From Amorphophallus konjac (taxonomy: Eukaryota > Streptophyta > Magnoliopsida > Alismatales > Araceae): a stretch of DNA of 64,000 nt. Below the pieces are notes generated by a model. The model saw only the letters and a program-made list of their open reading frames with translations, was not told the DNA's origin and did no database searches. A program made the position numbers and the translations under genes. The DNA lies in contig CM040118.1 in assembly GCA_022559845.1 (NCBI GenBank), positions 158,430,331-158,494,330 of the forward strand, read 5' to 3'. The number at the start of each line of letters is the position of its first letter. Position 1 is the stretch's first letter. Positions 22,562-33,505 of this stretch are shown here, in pieces.

Positions 22562-23888
22562 TAGCCAAGGGGTACTCTCAGGAATTTGGTATAGATTTCG
22601 ATGAATCCTATGCACCTGTTGCTAGGATGGAAGCTATAAGATTGTTGCTTACTTTTGCATGTTCAAAGAACATAAAACTCCAACAAATGGATGTTAAAAG
22701 TGCCTTTTTAAATGGAGTCATTAAAGAAGAGGTTTTTGTTGAACAACCCCTGGATTTCAATTTTCTCCTCAACCTGACCAAGTTTTCAGGTTAAACAAAG
22801 CCTTGTATGGTCTAAAGCATGCTCCAAGAGCATGGTATGAAAGATTGACTGAATTTATGATCAGCAATGGCTACAAAAGAGGTAAAGTAGATCAAACTTT
22901 ATTTACCAAGGGTACAAATAAAGATATCCTCATAGTTCAAGTATATGTAGATGACATTGTGTTTAGATCAACTAAGCATGAACTATGTGTTGAATTCTCT
23001 AAAATGATGTCTGCTGAATTTGAGATGAGTTTGGTTGGTGAACTAAAGTACTTTCTTGGCTTGCAGGTACAACAGCTAGAGGATGGGTGCTTCATCAACC
23101 AGACCAAATACACAATGGAACTGTTCAAGAGGTTTGGTATGGAAAACCTGAAGCACATTACAACACCCATGGGTACCAATACCTCACTGGATGTAGATGA
23201 GACAGGTAAAGAAGTAAATGCCAAGCTCTATCGAGGTATGATTGGATCTCTTCTTTACTTGACAGCTTCCAGACCTGATATACAATTCAGTGTAGGAATG
23301 TGTGCAAGGTATCAGTCTAGACCTACTGAATCATATTTAGCTGCAGTGAAAAGAATTTTCAGATATTTGTCAGCTACTCATTCTCTTGGTTTATGGTTTC
23401 CTGCATCACACACATTTAACTTAGTTGCATACACAGATGCTGATTATGCAGGATGTAAACTAGACAGGAAAAGCACTAGTGGTCATTGTGAATTTTTGGG
23501 TGGGTGTTTAGTGTCTTAGGGTTCCAAGAAATAACATTCTGTGACCCTCTCCACTGCTAAAGCTGAATATGTGGCTGCAGGGAGTTGTGGAACACAAGTC
23601 ATTTGGCTTAAACACCAGCTTCAGGACTACCAAGTAAACCTGGGGTGCACACCTATCTATTGTGATAATACCAGTGCCATTAATCTTGCCAAAAATCCGG
23701 TTTTGCACTCACGCACCAAACACATAGAGATAAGGCATCATTTTATAAGAGATGAGGTGTCTAAAAACAATTTTGAACTGATTCATGTAGGCACAGATAA
23801 TCAGATTGCTGACATCTTCACTAAACCTCTGGATAATGAAAAATTCACAACACTGAGAAGAGAATTAGGCTTATACAAATTGTCTTAA
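22557..23888 (+). pseudogene. pol: C1 pol, second part (RT and RNase H)
   Basis: Continues reverse transcriptase with [12 protein letters not shown], the first catalytic aspartate in [11 protein letters not shown] and the YVDD active site in VYVDDIVFRST (near 22950). RNase H follows with YTDADYAGC, STAKAEYVA, CDNTSAI and HIEIRHHFIRD, ending at TAA 23886-23888. Damage: an apparent one-base loss near 22746 shifts the frame after VFVEQP; TAG at 23517-23519 and a nearby TAA replace residues after GGCLVS. The start at 22803 in a plain frame scan is only the point where the shifted frame meets a Met. Confidence 0.92.
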
Positions 23889-24473
23889 TTGTGTAGTCTG
23901 TTCTTTTTGTGAGGGGGAGTTCTGTATGTCTGTTGGTTAGCTTTCTGGAATGCTGTGAGTGAGGGGGAGTTGGTTGAGCTGTGAGAAGAAGTGTCCTTTG
24001 ATAGATTCAAAAAGATTGACCAGATGTGTGTCTTTGCTGGTTTTCATGACAGATCTAGTGTGGTTCTCTCAGACAGTAGAATGTCACTTAATTCTTAAGT
24101 CTATAAGTCAGTGATACTAAAGTCCAGTTAGAATCTTTCCTCTGGTATTCCTTCAGAGATCTGGATTAATTGTAAAAAGTATATCTTCCTACATTGTCAA
24201 TGATTCGTGTTCAGGCCAAAACCTGTATGTCTTGATATCTGACCCAATCAGCTTGAAATCTAGACTTCAAGATTCACTTCAAGTAATAGTCCTTCTGGTA
24301 TTATTTTCAATCATTCCATCTCTTCAACACAAGGGCTTAACTAAACAAACATGTCTTGTTTTGTTCACTGAGAAACTGGGAGCTTCATCAATGAAATGAA
24401 TATTTCTCCTATGTTATGAGGTGTCAAATACTTAAAATGAATGAAAAAGACATGACAGAGCAATGGTGGCTAG

Positions 24474-24535
24474 CTGGTGAGTAACTGGGGACTCTGGCCT
24501 CTAATCAAGGTGTTTCCTCATGTCAAAATTCACAG
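24474..24535 (+). ncRNA. conserved stem-bounded element, C1 copy 1
   Basis: Core GTAACTGGGG, then GGCCTCTAATCAAGGTGT, then CCTCATGTCAAA, bounded by complementary arms CTGGTGA (24474-24480) and TCACAG (24530-24535) with one bulged base. An alternative pairing AGTAACTG/CAGTTACT (24480-24487 with 24533-24540) is also possible. The core is shared with three other copies whose arms differ in sequence. Whether it acts as RNA or DNA is unknown. Confidence 0.6.
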
Positions 24536-24584
24536 TTACTAACTCTGTTCCTTTAATAAAAAAAAAGGGGGAGTAATGAGGTAC

Positions 24585-24648
24585 TCACTCTGAGTAACTG
24601 GGGATTAGGGCCTCTAATCAAGGTGTCTCCCTAATGTCAAAAGAGTGA
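24585..24648 (+). ncRNA. conserved stem-bounded element, C1 copy 2
   Basis: Same core with GGCCTCTAATCAAGGTGT. Arms TCACTC (24585-24590) and GAGTGA (24643-24648) are perfectly complementary but unlike those of copy 1. An inner pair ATTAGGG/CCCTAAT (24604-24610, 24629-24635) is possible. It directly follows a AAAAAAAGGGGGAG tract. Confidence 0.6.
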
Positions 24649-25329
24649 ATTACTAACTTACTCATTGATCTTCTTGCAAATCATCTCAAAAATTCCTTAT
24701 TGTTATGCAACTAATGGATTGCTTGTCTTCAATACCTTGAGAACACCTCTCTGACTTTGTCTCTTGTTGTCTTTTTGGATTGGTGACAGTTCAGCTATAT
24801 CTGGCCATACTTGTTAACTCCTGCTCTAAATCATACTCTATGTATGCTGATAAACTTTTCTATCAGTCTATTTCTCTAGTGTCTACTGGAGTTCAAGAAT
24901 CTTCACTTGCGTTTAGCACCTCAATTATTTTCTTAAGACTTGCTCGTGCCTTTCTGTACTAAGAAGTTACTGTACTTCTTCTTCATGTCTCCAGCACTTT
25001 CATATATTCTGCATTTCCTTTTGCTGATGTCAAAGGGGGAGAGAGGTTATGCAATATCAGTAGATCATGTATTGTCATGAGTTTTGGGGGAGTATTGTTC
25101 ATGAGCTAAGGGGGAGATTACCTTGTCATGTGATGGCTTTAACTGAGAATGGGTTGTAGGGGAGCTGAGAGCGAATTGTGGGGGAGTAGTTTTGGAGAAA
25201 GAAGTGCTTCTGCAGTAGTGTTTAATTTGGCTGTGCTTTCACTTGCTTTGAATTTGCTTTGATTGTTGAAACTGTAGTTAATTTCTTGTTAAGCTTTGAT
25301 ATTACTTGATTCATAGTGTTGCCATCATA

Positions 25330-25343
25330 AAAAAGGGGGAGAT
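25330..25343 (+). other. C1 polypurine tract
   Basis: AAAAAGGGGGAGAT adjoins the TG of the 3' LTR, the expected primer for plus-strand synthesis. Element D has the equivalent tract on the other strand. Confidence 0.9.
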
Positions 25344-25554
25344 TGTTACATCCCTACGATTTTGATGATGTCTCACATTATAAATCAGTCTTCTATCTCT
25401 AGATTAATTCATGCTTCATCATGTAGGACTATGCAGTTCATATGGTTGTCAGATAGATATGCACTACTTGATCATGTCTACACTCTGTCTGCATTGTCTG
25501 GACAGTGATGGGTCGACGCCCCCTTCTGATGGGTCAACGCCCCCTTTGTTTTCC

Positions 25555-27030
25555 AAGTCCATACATTGGTCTTCATATTCAAAGCCTGTACAGCCATTCC
25601 TTGAGATCAAGTCCATACAACGCACTGTAGCTTGCACATCTGAAGTCTATACATCCTTCAAGGGGCCAAGTCTATACAGTCTCCCGTTCATTTCAAAGTC
25701 TTCACATCGCCTCACATCTTCCAAGTCTATACATCCAGTTGAACCTCAAAGTCTTCACATCGCCTCACATCTTCCAAGTCTATACATCCTCAGTTGAACC
25801 CCAAGTCTACACATCCTCAGTTGAACCCCAAGTCTATACATCGTCTGCCATTTCAAAGTCAATACATTGTCCCTCGTCTCACGCAACATGTCCCAAAGTC
25901 TGTACAGCCTCTAGTCACAAACCAAGTCCATGCATCGCTTTCTGCAAGCATTACCTCAAGTATGTACAGCCTGTGCATTGCTTCATAACAAGTCTAGACA
26001 TCCTGGTTGCGTTCTAAGTCTACACATCCTGCCAGGTCGCACTTTAAAGTCTGTACACTGCGTTACACTGTACAAGTCCATACACTGGCTGCACTGCACA
26101 AGTCTATACATTGGCTTGGGCATCCAAGTCTAGACATTGATTCACTATTCATGCCTTGATTCGAAGTCTGTACAGCGAGAGGCGTTCATCAAAGTCTGTA
26201 CATTGCTTGGCGCTCACCAAGTCTGTACATCGCTTCAAGCGTTCCAATGTCTATACAAGGCTTGCCTCATTAAGTCTAGACATTGCACTGTAGCTTCCCT
26301 AGTTGAAGTCTGTACATTGCTGATCGAACGTAAGTCTATACGTTCCAGCCTATTTCTACGTTCGCTGCTTTAGCTACACACTAAGTCTACACATTGGCAA
26401 AGTGTATACATCGTTCATGCAAGTCTGTACAGCCAACGCTTTCATTGATTCCAATTCTATACAGCCTGCCTTCACGTTCAGAGTCTCTACATCATTCCTC
26501 AAAGGCCAAGTGTATACATTGTCCTTGTGTTGAAATGTGTCAAATCTATACATTGGATAGGCTCGTTCATGCTTCGTTCATTTCAAGTCTATACACTGAG
26601 GACGCTGAAGGCCTTCATGTGTATACTCTCTCACGTTGTTCATACTTGCCTATATGCTGCTTTCAAGTGTATACACTCTCACATTTGACACACTTGCCTA
26701 ATTCATGTCTCCAAGTCTATACACTCTATTCCTTCATACACTTCACAAAAGTCTCACATTCCCCCTTGTTACGTTAATGCACTTTACTGCAAGTCCATAC
26801 ACTGAGCTCGCATGAAGAACTTCAACTCTATACACTCTCACACTTGACACACTTGCCTAATTGACATCCCTATGTCTATACACTCGAGGGCTTCATACAT
26901 TTCACAGAAGTCCACACATTCCCCCTATTATGATAATGCATTATTCAGCTAGTCTATACACTGAGGTCGCATGAAGACCCACAAGTCTATACACTCTCTC
27001 AGTGTATACACTTACTCATTTTCTGTTCTA
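25555..27030 (+). repeat. AAGTCTRTACA micro-repeat array in the C1 3' LTR
   Basis: Counterpart of 6125-7590, with the same motif and mostly the same spacers. One extra unit and locally rearranged units (around 26150) show that whole units are gained and lost. Confidence 0.9.
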
Positions 27031-27221
27031 AAGTATATACATTCGTTGATATCTGACTGAACTAACTAATCACATTTCCTTGTCTCTGCCTGCAGATGAT
27101 TCAGGTTAATGATTGGGCACGTGAACCGAGGATGATACCTAGCACGTGATCCGAGAATGCTCTGGAAAAAGAGGGAACGAGACCCACTCGTGTGAAGGCC
27201 TGAAAGTCAGGTCGAATGCCA

Positions 27222-27229
27222 TATAAAAG
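27222..27229 (+). promoter_or_regulatory. C1 3' LTR TATA box
   Basis: TATAAAAG, equivalent to 7778-7785. Confidence 0.7.
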
Positions 27230-28125
27230 GTGTCTTCTGCGATTAGATGGATCGAACTGGAGAAAAAGCTGAAGAGCAGAATCCCTGAGCAGAAGAAGGA
27301 AAGAGAGAGAGCCTCCACATTCCAGAAAGAAGATAGAGAGAAAAGATTTGAGAGTATTACTGTGAGAGAAAAGTCTGAGTGAGAGAGAAGAGTCCAATTT
27401 GCTTCTTCGGAAGCTACATTTGTTTTTGCTTTTTCTGAAACAATTGTTGTTCATCGTTGGTCTTGTTTACATTTTTGTTTTTCCTTTCATTTCTTCATAT
27501 CTCTGATTTCGAGTTGTTACCCTCCAGTGTTTAGAGGAAGGGAGAGTTACTCCGGTTCCCCTCTGGGCTGCAGAGGAAAAGAGATCTGTGATCTCTGGTT
27601 TTGCCAGTGACGGGTTGTCATTAGCAGGTTCCCTCCGGGTTGGAGGAAGGGAGAGCCATCTCCGGTTCTGGTCTTGCTGGTAGCAGGTCCAAGTGTCAAG
27701 CTCTATGGGTAGCAGAGTTTGGTTGAGGGATTTGTTTCCCTTGGTTGTTCAAGCTGTGTGGCAGCATATTGTTCGCAGACTGAGTCTGCAGTTTTCTAGC
27801 AGTGACTAGTGAATCCTCACTCTAGTTGGAGTGCGGGGTGGATGTAGATTGTGGACTACAATCGAACCACCTTAAAATCTCTTGTCTCCTCTGTGGTTTG
27901 CTATTATCGTTTGTGCCCTCCTTCTGTTTGGCCTTGTGTTTGTGTGTGGACGGCCTATTCCAATCGCACCTTATTATTCTGTATTAGTTTCTTACTGCGT
28001 TTGCTATATTGTTTAGCTATTTCTGAAGGGTTGTATTTCGAAGTAGTGATTTTTCGCTGAAGTTGTTCAAATCGGGAGTGATCTATTTATCCCTCCCTTC
28101 TATATCACTCTTCGCTGCGCTAACA

Positions 28126-28130
28126 GACCG
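28126..28130. repeat. C1 target-site duplication, right
   Basis: GACCG, exact repeat of 5921-5925. Confidence 0.93.
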
Positions 28131-28611
28131 CTCCAACCGAGGCTCAGCCGAACGTTTTCCGCTCTTCCGAACAATAAATTTGTCGTACCTCGGCATACAT
28201 GCGTTCCGGTTTTCCCGCGACAACCGTGATTTTCTCGAGCCGGACATTCGTCTGAACATTAAATGGTCAGTACACGATCGACATGACCGCGAATGGTTTT
28301 CTTCTCGCCCTCGCGTGAGGATTTCAATATCTCGTAATAGACCTTTCATGCAATTAATTTCTTGGCCATGAGGCCCTGAATCTCGGCGATTAATCAAGGG
28401 TGTTCCCTCGTACGGGGGATGTAAATGACGTCATGACCTTTATGGCGCGGCGGGTTTTGATCCCGACACGAACCACACAATCGTCTGACGACGTCAGATC
28501 GAGCGCACCATGGGCTCTTCGGAGCCCGAATAAATTGTCACTTCAGTGACTGTCACGCCCACGCACTCAATAGACGAACAACTTGAATAAGCAAATTTTA
28601 GTGCGCCCACA
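28126..28611 (+). mobile_element. E' LTR-like sequence, right part
   Basis: Continues the sequence interrupted by C1. It matches the E LTR read in the opposite direction: GGGTGTTCCC, GGGGGATGTAAAT, GACACGAACCACA, GGAGCCCGAATAAAT and the terminal TTTTAGTGCGCCCACA (ending 28611) all have counterparts in 29548-30238 and 54756-55446. No primer site follows, so it may be a 3' or solo LTR on the + strand. Confidence 0.65.
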
Positions 28612-28719
28612 TCCCTGCAAACAAAGAACTTTTTCACATGAGTTTTATATAAGTTTTTTATGTGGATATCCATCTGCGGTTTCAATTTGCCCTCTGTTTG
28701 AATTGAGGACCTCTCCTCA

Positions 28720-29500
28720 GTCGTGATTAATTTAATTGACGCCCCTGTGGAGGGCGTTATTTCAAAATGTGTTTTTTGGTGATTATGGAAAATCTAAATT
28801 GACGACCACCCTGAGGCCGTCGTTTAATGAATTAACGCCCCGGTGGGGGGCGTTGTTTTCTGGGGGTTTTAAAATAACAACAGTGCACGAAATAAAAATG
28901 AAACAGAGACATATATCAAAAATAAAAGAAATGGCATGGAAATTAACAGCATGATAAATAAACATGATATTTTAAAATGACGACACGCGGCATGGCATGG
29001 TTTAATGAATTATCATCTTTAGAAATTAAAAATGATTTAAATTGATGACCCGAAGGGGGTCGTTGTTTGAATTGACGGCACCCACTGGGGCGTCATTTGA
29101 CTGTGTAACTGGTTCAACATTTCTTCCCTTCATCGAGGGCTATGGAAAATTGATAAAAAAATAAAAATGAAATCAAAATAAAATGAAATGGAAGGAGCCT
29201 CCTCCACGGCATGCTCGTCGTCCCCGAGGTTCACGACCTCGGGGGCATAGACACGTTGACGCTTGTGTGCGCCGCCCGCCATGGGTAGAAATGAGAGCAG
29301 AGTGGAGAAGGGAGATGGAAGGGAAATGGGGGCTCGGTTAGGGTTTGGTTGCAGAAGAGGGAAAAGTAGACGAATGAAGGGGAAGAAGAGGGAAATAGGG
29401 TTTAACGGTTGAAAAGAATTGACGTCCTAATTGCTGTCGTCCCTCTATTAATTGACAGTCTGGATCAAGGCGTGGTTTCAAGATATGACGACATGGTTTC
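28720..29500. repeat. ACGCC-GGCGT palindrome array with compensated stems
   Basis: About seven half-site pairs framed by AATT/TTAA. Examples: GACGAC with GTCGT (28801-28806, 28819-28823), ACGCCCC with GGGGGCGT (28835-28841, 28846-28853), GATGACC with GGTCGT (about 29044-29063). The GCC/GGC and GAC/GTC versions preserve pairing. The remainder of 28612-29547 is A-rich or belongs to the gene-like exon. Confidence 0.7.
29130..29282 (-). pseudogene. gene-like first exon, possible captured fragment
   Basis: On the - strand an ATG at 29282 opens a 50-codon frame, MAGGAHKRQRVYAPEVVNLG and an acidic run, ending in low-complexity Phe/Ile codons. Upstream (29283-29410) is a pyrimidine-rich stretch with CCAAACCCTAACC, a telo-box often found near plant gene starts. 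The basic-then-acidic N terminus before AT-rich, intron-like sequence suggests a first exon. I recognise no family. It may be the start of an antisense gene carried by a Tat-type element, as in N2, or captured host sequence. Confidence 0.35.
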
Positions 29501-29547
29501 GGGCGTTATTTAACTTTGCATGGGAGCTTGCACCGTCGTCAGGCGCA

Positions 29548-30238
29548 TGTGGACGCACTAAAATTTGGAAAGAATCGGTTCGTTTGTTGATCAGATTAAT
29601 TCGTTTATTTAGTGCGAGGGCGTGCCAGTCACAAAGTGACGATTTATTCGGGCTTCATGGAAGCCCATGGTGTGCGCGATCTGACTAATCAGATAATTAT
29701 GTAGTTCGTGTCGGGACCAAAACCCACCATGCCGTAAAGGCCACGGCGTTATTTACATCCCCCATATGGGGGAACACCCTCGATTGATTGCTGGGAGTAA
29801 GGGCCCTACGGCCTGAGATTCATGGTAATAAAGTGAGAACATAGATCTCGGGTCACGTTCAAAAGAACCCACGTTTGGGCGTAAAAATGTTCATAGATAC
29901 GTATATGTTGGTCACTTATGGATCATTTCATGTTTACACGGAAGTCCGCATTTGTAGCATCAAAGACGACGATAAAACCGTACGGATGTCTGCCGTAGGT
30001 ACGGCAAGTTTTAATGAGGATGCGGGATCGGATCCCGGAAGAGGTGGGTCAAGCTGATGGACTATCGGCCCAAGAGGTGCACGGATCATGACCATGTCAG
30101 GGATTCCGTGGTCCACATCCGATACCACACGACATCATTGCTTTTCTCTTCACGCATAGTCCGGGGAAGCGAGTTGTTAAATGTGAAACCCGAACTCGCC
30201 AACGCGCGCCCTCGCACGCGGATCGACCTGCGCTGTCT
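29548..30238 (-). repeat. E 3' LTR (left copy)
   Basis: Begins TGTGGACGCACTAAAATT and matches 54756-55446 nearly base for base up to GATCGACCTGCGC at 30233; the last few bases are diverged. In element orientation it ends ...GCGTCCACA. Confidence 0.8.
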
Positions 30239-30552
30239 TGTGGCATAAAGCTCTGCCATGGTTACCCCCCGCTCAGCTATGCAGAACCTTTCCTTGAATT
30301 TCTTCTGCATATCGGGCCAGTCTGCAATGGACCCAGCGGGCAAGCTCGAGTACCACTCGAAAGCGAGCCTAGTAAGTGTCGAGCCGAAGAACTTGAGAAG
30401 ATAAGCTTCATCCGTAGCTAGATCCCCCATAACATTCACATAATAGGCAATGTGCTCCCTGGGAGACCCTTGCCCATTAAGTTTCTCAGACTTCGGGGGC
30501 TTGGTGATGCTGACCGGTAGCGTCTTAGCAGCGTAGTGTGCTAGGTAAGGTA
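30239..30552 (-). pseudogene. gag: E gag fragment (retrotransposon gag core)
   Basis: The - strand frame (readable from 30439, extending upstream to the D insertion) contains a typical Ty3 gag core: LKFFGSTLTRLAFEWYSSLP, then a W-P-D-M-Q-K-K-F-K-E-R-F block and MAELYATRQ. These residues define the retrotrans_gag family, which builds the particle shell. Coding enters the LTR without protease or zinc knuckle. The upstream part lies at 40657-40949, beyond D. Confidence 0.85.
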
Positions 30553-30557
30553 CCCGG
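30553..30557. repeat. D target-site duplication, left
   Basis: CCCGG flanks D here and at 40652-40656. Confidence 0.92.
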
Positions 30558-30827
30558 TGTTAGGTTCGGTGCAAGTATTCAGAGGGGGGGTGAATGAATA
30601 TAGCCTATAAAAACTTTCACCCAATATAAAATTTCGCTCAATTAGAATTTCGCTCACTCAACAGATTAAACACTTAGAACAAAATATGATCAAATCATCT
30701 AATGAACCTGTGATCAAACACTTGGAGCGCCCCTATGCAAACATCTAGCGGAAGCAAACCATAAGCAATCAAACCACAATGCAAGAGGGGTTTTTAGGTG
30801 GTTCGGTCCTACAAACCTACATCCACC

Positions 30828-30849
30828 CCACACTCAAACCTGAGTGTGG
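30828..30849 (-). other. D LTR-end hairpin
   Basis: CCACACTCA (30828-30836) and TGAGTGTGG (30841-30849) form a perfect 9-bp stem with a four-base loop. In element orientation GGTGGATGTAGG and CGAACCACC follow, as in C1, whose stem differs by compensated changes. The right LTR copy (37948-37970) has one stem mismatch. Confidence 0.65.
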
Positions 30850-31565
30850 ATTACTGCTGCGCAACACAGCTTGCGTCCGCTGGGCAATACAGCTTAGCCT
30901 ACGATCGCTTGGCCTCACAGCTTGCCGTCCAGTGGAATCCACCACTGCAACCGCTGGGGATTACAGCTTACCCGTCCAGTGGAAACCTCCATTGCCCGCT
31001 GAGCAACACAGCTTGCTGTCCAGAGGAGTCCTCCTCTATAAACCGCTGACTAACAGCTTGAAAGAAAGTGTAAAAGGGAAAACGAAAGACAAGGTAACAG
31101 CAGTCGGAAAGCTGTAAACGTAAAACACAATGCTGCTCTTAAAGAGCTGACTGGCCTGGATTTGATCCACGGTCCAGTGAAGACAGATCTTCAAACAACC
31201 TCTCTCAGTCTCTACTTCTCACGATCTCTTTCTTTCTCTCTACACTTCTCTTCTTCTTTCGCTAATCTCTCACTCTCTGCTCTTCTCTTCTCTCTCTTTT
31301 CTTTCCTCTCTTGTGCTGGATCGACAGCTTCTTTTCACTCTACCTTTTTCTCTGCCTCTCTTCTTCTTCTTCTCTCTTTCTTCTCTTCTGCTGGATCGTG
31401 GAAGCCCTCTCTTCTTTTTCCCTTTCTCTTCTCTCAGCTTCTGCTTTCTGCTTCGATCACGATCACACTCTCTTTCTTATTCTTCTTTTCTTTTTCTGGA
31501 TTGAAGGACTTTTCTGCTCTCCAGCCTTCTTCTTCGATCAGCCTTCTACAGAGGATGAAGGCTTC

Positions 31566-31573
31566 CTTTTATA
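31566..31573 (-). promoter_or_regulatory. D 3' LTR TATA box
   Basis: CTTTTATA on the + strand, TATAAAAG in element orientation. The counterpart in the right LTR is 38697-38704. A purine-rich leader follows, as in C1. Confidence 0.7.
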
Positions 31574-32219
31574 AGCAGCAGCATCACACTGGGCGAGTGT
31601 GGCTTCCACGTTTCCTGCCCTAGAAATTCAGACCATGTGGCAGCATCCTGGTTCATGAGCCAGGCACCTCAGATCACGTGCCAGTCAATTCAACGACATT
31701 CGACCAGCAGGACACAAGTCTGCTACGTTGACTCCATCAGCTTGCTGCGTTGACGCATCGGCATCGGCAGTCCAGTGATCAATGTATTTGGCGGATAGAC
31801 ATGCTGCGTTGACGCTGCTAGGCTAAAGCGTTGACGCAGTGGTGTGTTTTTGCAACTAAAAGTTCGGCTTGTTTGCATGCTGTGTGGACGCTAAGAACTC
31901 CAGCGTTAACCTTCTAAACTGTCTCCGAGCTAGATGCCTATCAGGCTGAATGGCTGCGTCGATGCTGTCTAGCAATGGCGTTGACGCATGGATACGTTCC
32001 AGTGAACAACCAGCCTAGCCTTTTTAACTACTGCGTCGACGCTGCTCCACTGCTGCGTTGACGCCTTGGAGTATTTCTGACAAGGCCTCTGCTTCTTGAG
32101 TGGCTGAGTTGACGCAGCCTTTGCGTAGAGTTGACGCTATGAAGAGTATCCGTGGATGCATCTTCACTGGTGCGTGGACGCCTTAAGCTCTAGCGTCGAC
32201 CCTGTTCCCTTCAGCAACA

Positions 32220-33170
32220 AGAATGAAGTCATAAGGTCTAAGTATATGCATTGCATTGTATAGACTTTGCTGTGAAGGCGAAAGTAATGTAAAGACTTCA
32301 GACTGTAGGAACGTGTGAACAATCAGTGTGTAGACTCTTCAATCGACAGCCTTTGAAGCACGAAGGCAATGTACAGGCTTTGCCTTAAAATGAATGTAAA
32401 GACTTAGAATCAAAGAGGCATTGTGTATACTTAGAACCAGTGTACAGACTTGGAAGCTTGAGCCAATGTACAGACTTCACGCTGTACAGACTTTACTTAT
32501 GATCCGTAGGGAAAGACCTCAATGTATAGACTTTGCCTTGAATGAAGGTCAGTGAAGAATGTATAGACTTTGGATACGTGAAAGCTACAGTGAAGGAGTG
32601 TACACACTTGACCAATTCAAGGGTGAATCAAGTGTACAGACTCTGAGTCCAAACCCAACGGCTGTACAGACTTAGAATGTGAAGACTGATGTACAGACTT
32701 CATTAATCAAAGCATGAATGAGACGCTGTGCACACTTAGCCTAGGACAATGTATAGACTCAATCAAATGAAGAGCTTCCAGTGTATGGACTTAAGTTAAG
32801 TGCATTGGCTGTACAGACTTCAATTTGAAGATGCCCGGTGTACAGACTTCGAATGAAAACCAATGCGTAGACTTTACCTTAGACGCTAAATGAGACGCTC
32901 AATGTATACACTTCAAGTCCAGTGTATGGACTTAGGCATTCTGTTCAAGACAAAACCAATGTACAGACTTCAAGACTAATGTATGCAATGTATGGACTTC
33001 AAATAACATTGACGATGTACATACTTAGCCTAAGACAATGTGAAGACATGACAACCGACAAGCCATGTGTAGACTTTACGAACAACATGCACCAGAGTGT
33101 ATAGACTATATGAATTGACTCTGCATGAGACACTCAGATGGACAGTGTTTAGACTAATGCATGAAGCAAA
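32220..33170 (-). repeat. TGTAYAGACTT array in the D left LTR
   Basis: About 35 copies of TGTAYAGACTT, which is AAGTCTRTACA in element orientation. It is the same motif and relative orientation as in C1, with spacers unrelated to C1's. Confidence 0.9.
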
Positions 33171-33491
33171 GCAAGAGCTCTTTCAAAACAATTCCAATGC
33201 GTCAACGCATTGAGTCCACTGCGTCGACGCACTAATTGACACATTTTATAGACCAGCTCTGGGACAGACCAGTGAGTTGACGCAATGATCCCATGCGTCA
33301 ACGCATCATGCAATACTCATGCAAACTCATGCATTCAATGCTGTATATCAGACACAGTCCTATGCAATCATATCAGCAGCCATATTCAAAACACAATATC
33401 ATAATGCACTGACTGTGTTGCAATCATCAAAACAAATCAGCATGCTATCATCAAAACACAATGCACATGCTTGTGCCTAAGAGGCACAATA

Positions 33492-33505
33492 TTCTCCCCC
33501 TTTTT
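33492..33505 (-). other. D polypurine tract
   Basis: TTCTCCCCCTTTTT on the + strand, AAAAAGGGGGAGAA in element orientation, directly beside the 3' LTR. Confidence 0.88.

Larger units (their letters stand above)
23889..25343 (+). other. C1 post-pol region with repeated polypurine tracts
   Basis: About 1.45 kb between pol and the 3' LTR without a recognisable env-like frame. It contains many GGGGGAG-type tracts (about 23912, 23962, 24567, 25034, 25086, 25109, 25170, 25336). Multiplied polypurine tracts are characteristic of Sireviruses. Two copies of a conserved stem-bounded element occur at 24474 and 24585. Confidence 0.75.
5926..28125 (+). mobile_element. C1: Sirevirus-like Copia retrotransposon
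   Basis: Complete but broken LTR element: LTRs at 5926-8681 and 25344-28125, matching GACCG duplications, a primer binding site complementary to initiator tRNA-Met, gag with a zinc knuckle and coiled coil, then protease, integrase, reverse transcriptase and RNase H in Copia order, and a polypurine tract. Repeated GGGGGAG polypurine tracts behind pol, long LTRs and the gag coiled coil fit the Sirevirus (SIRE/Maximus) lineage. Reverse transcriptase is interrupted by element N. Several stops and one frameshift mean this copy is not autonomous. Confidence 0.92.
25344..28125 (+). repeat. C1 3' LTR
   Basis: 2782 bases from TGTTACATCC to GCTAACA. It differs from the 5' LTR by scattered substitutions and by at least one extra 26-base micro-repeat unit near 25800-25826. 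The AAGTCTRTACA array occupies 25555-27030 and the TATA box 27222-27229. Confidence 0.93.
30558..33491 (-). repeat. D 3' LTR (left copy)
   Basis: 2934 bases, TGTTAGGTTCGG to GGCACAATA on the + strand. It contains the LTR-end hairpin (30828-30849), a TATA box on the - strand (31566-31573), GTTGACGC palindromes (31720-32200 and 33195-33310) and the TGTAYAGACTT array (32220-33170). Serine/leucine-rich + strand frames at 31160-31620 are pyrimidine-tract artefacts. Confidence 0.93.

Noticed and set aside
31162..31623. 153-codon Ser/Leu/Phe-rich frame, resembling membrane segments
   Set aside because: It lies in the pyrimidine-rich (+ strand) part of the D LTR and is not in the element's transcribed orientation.
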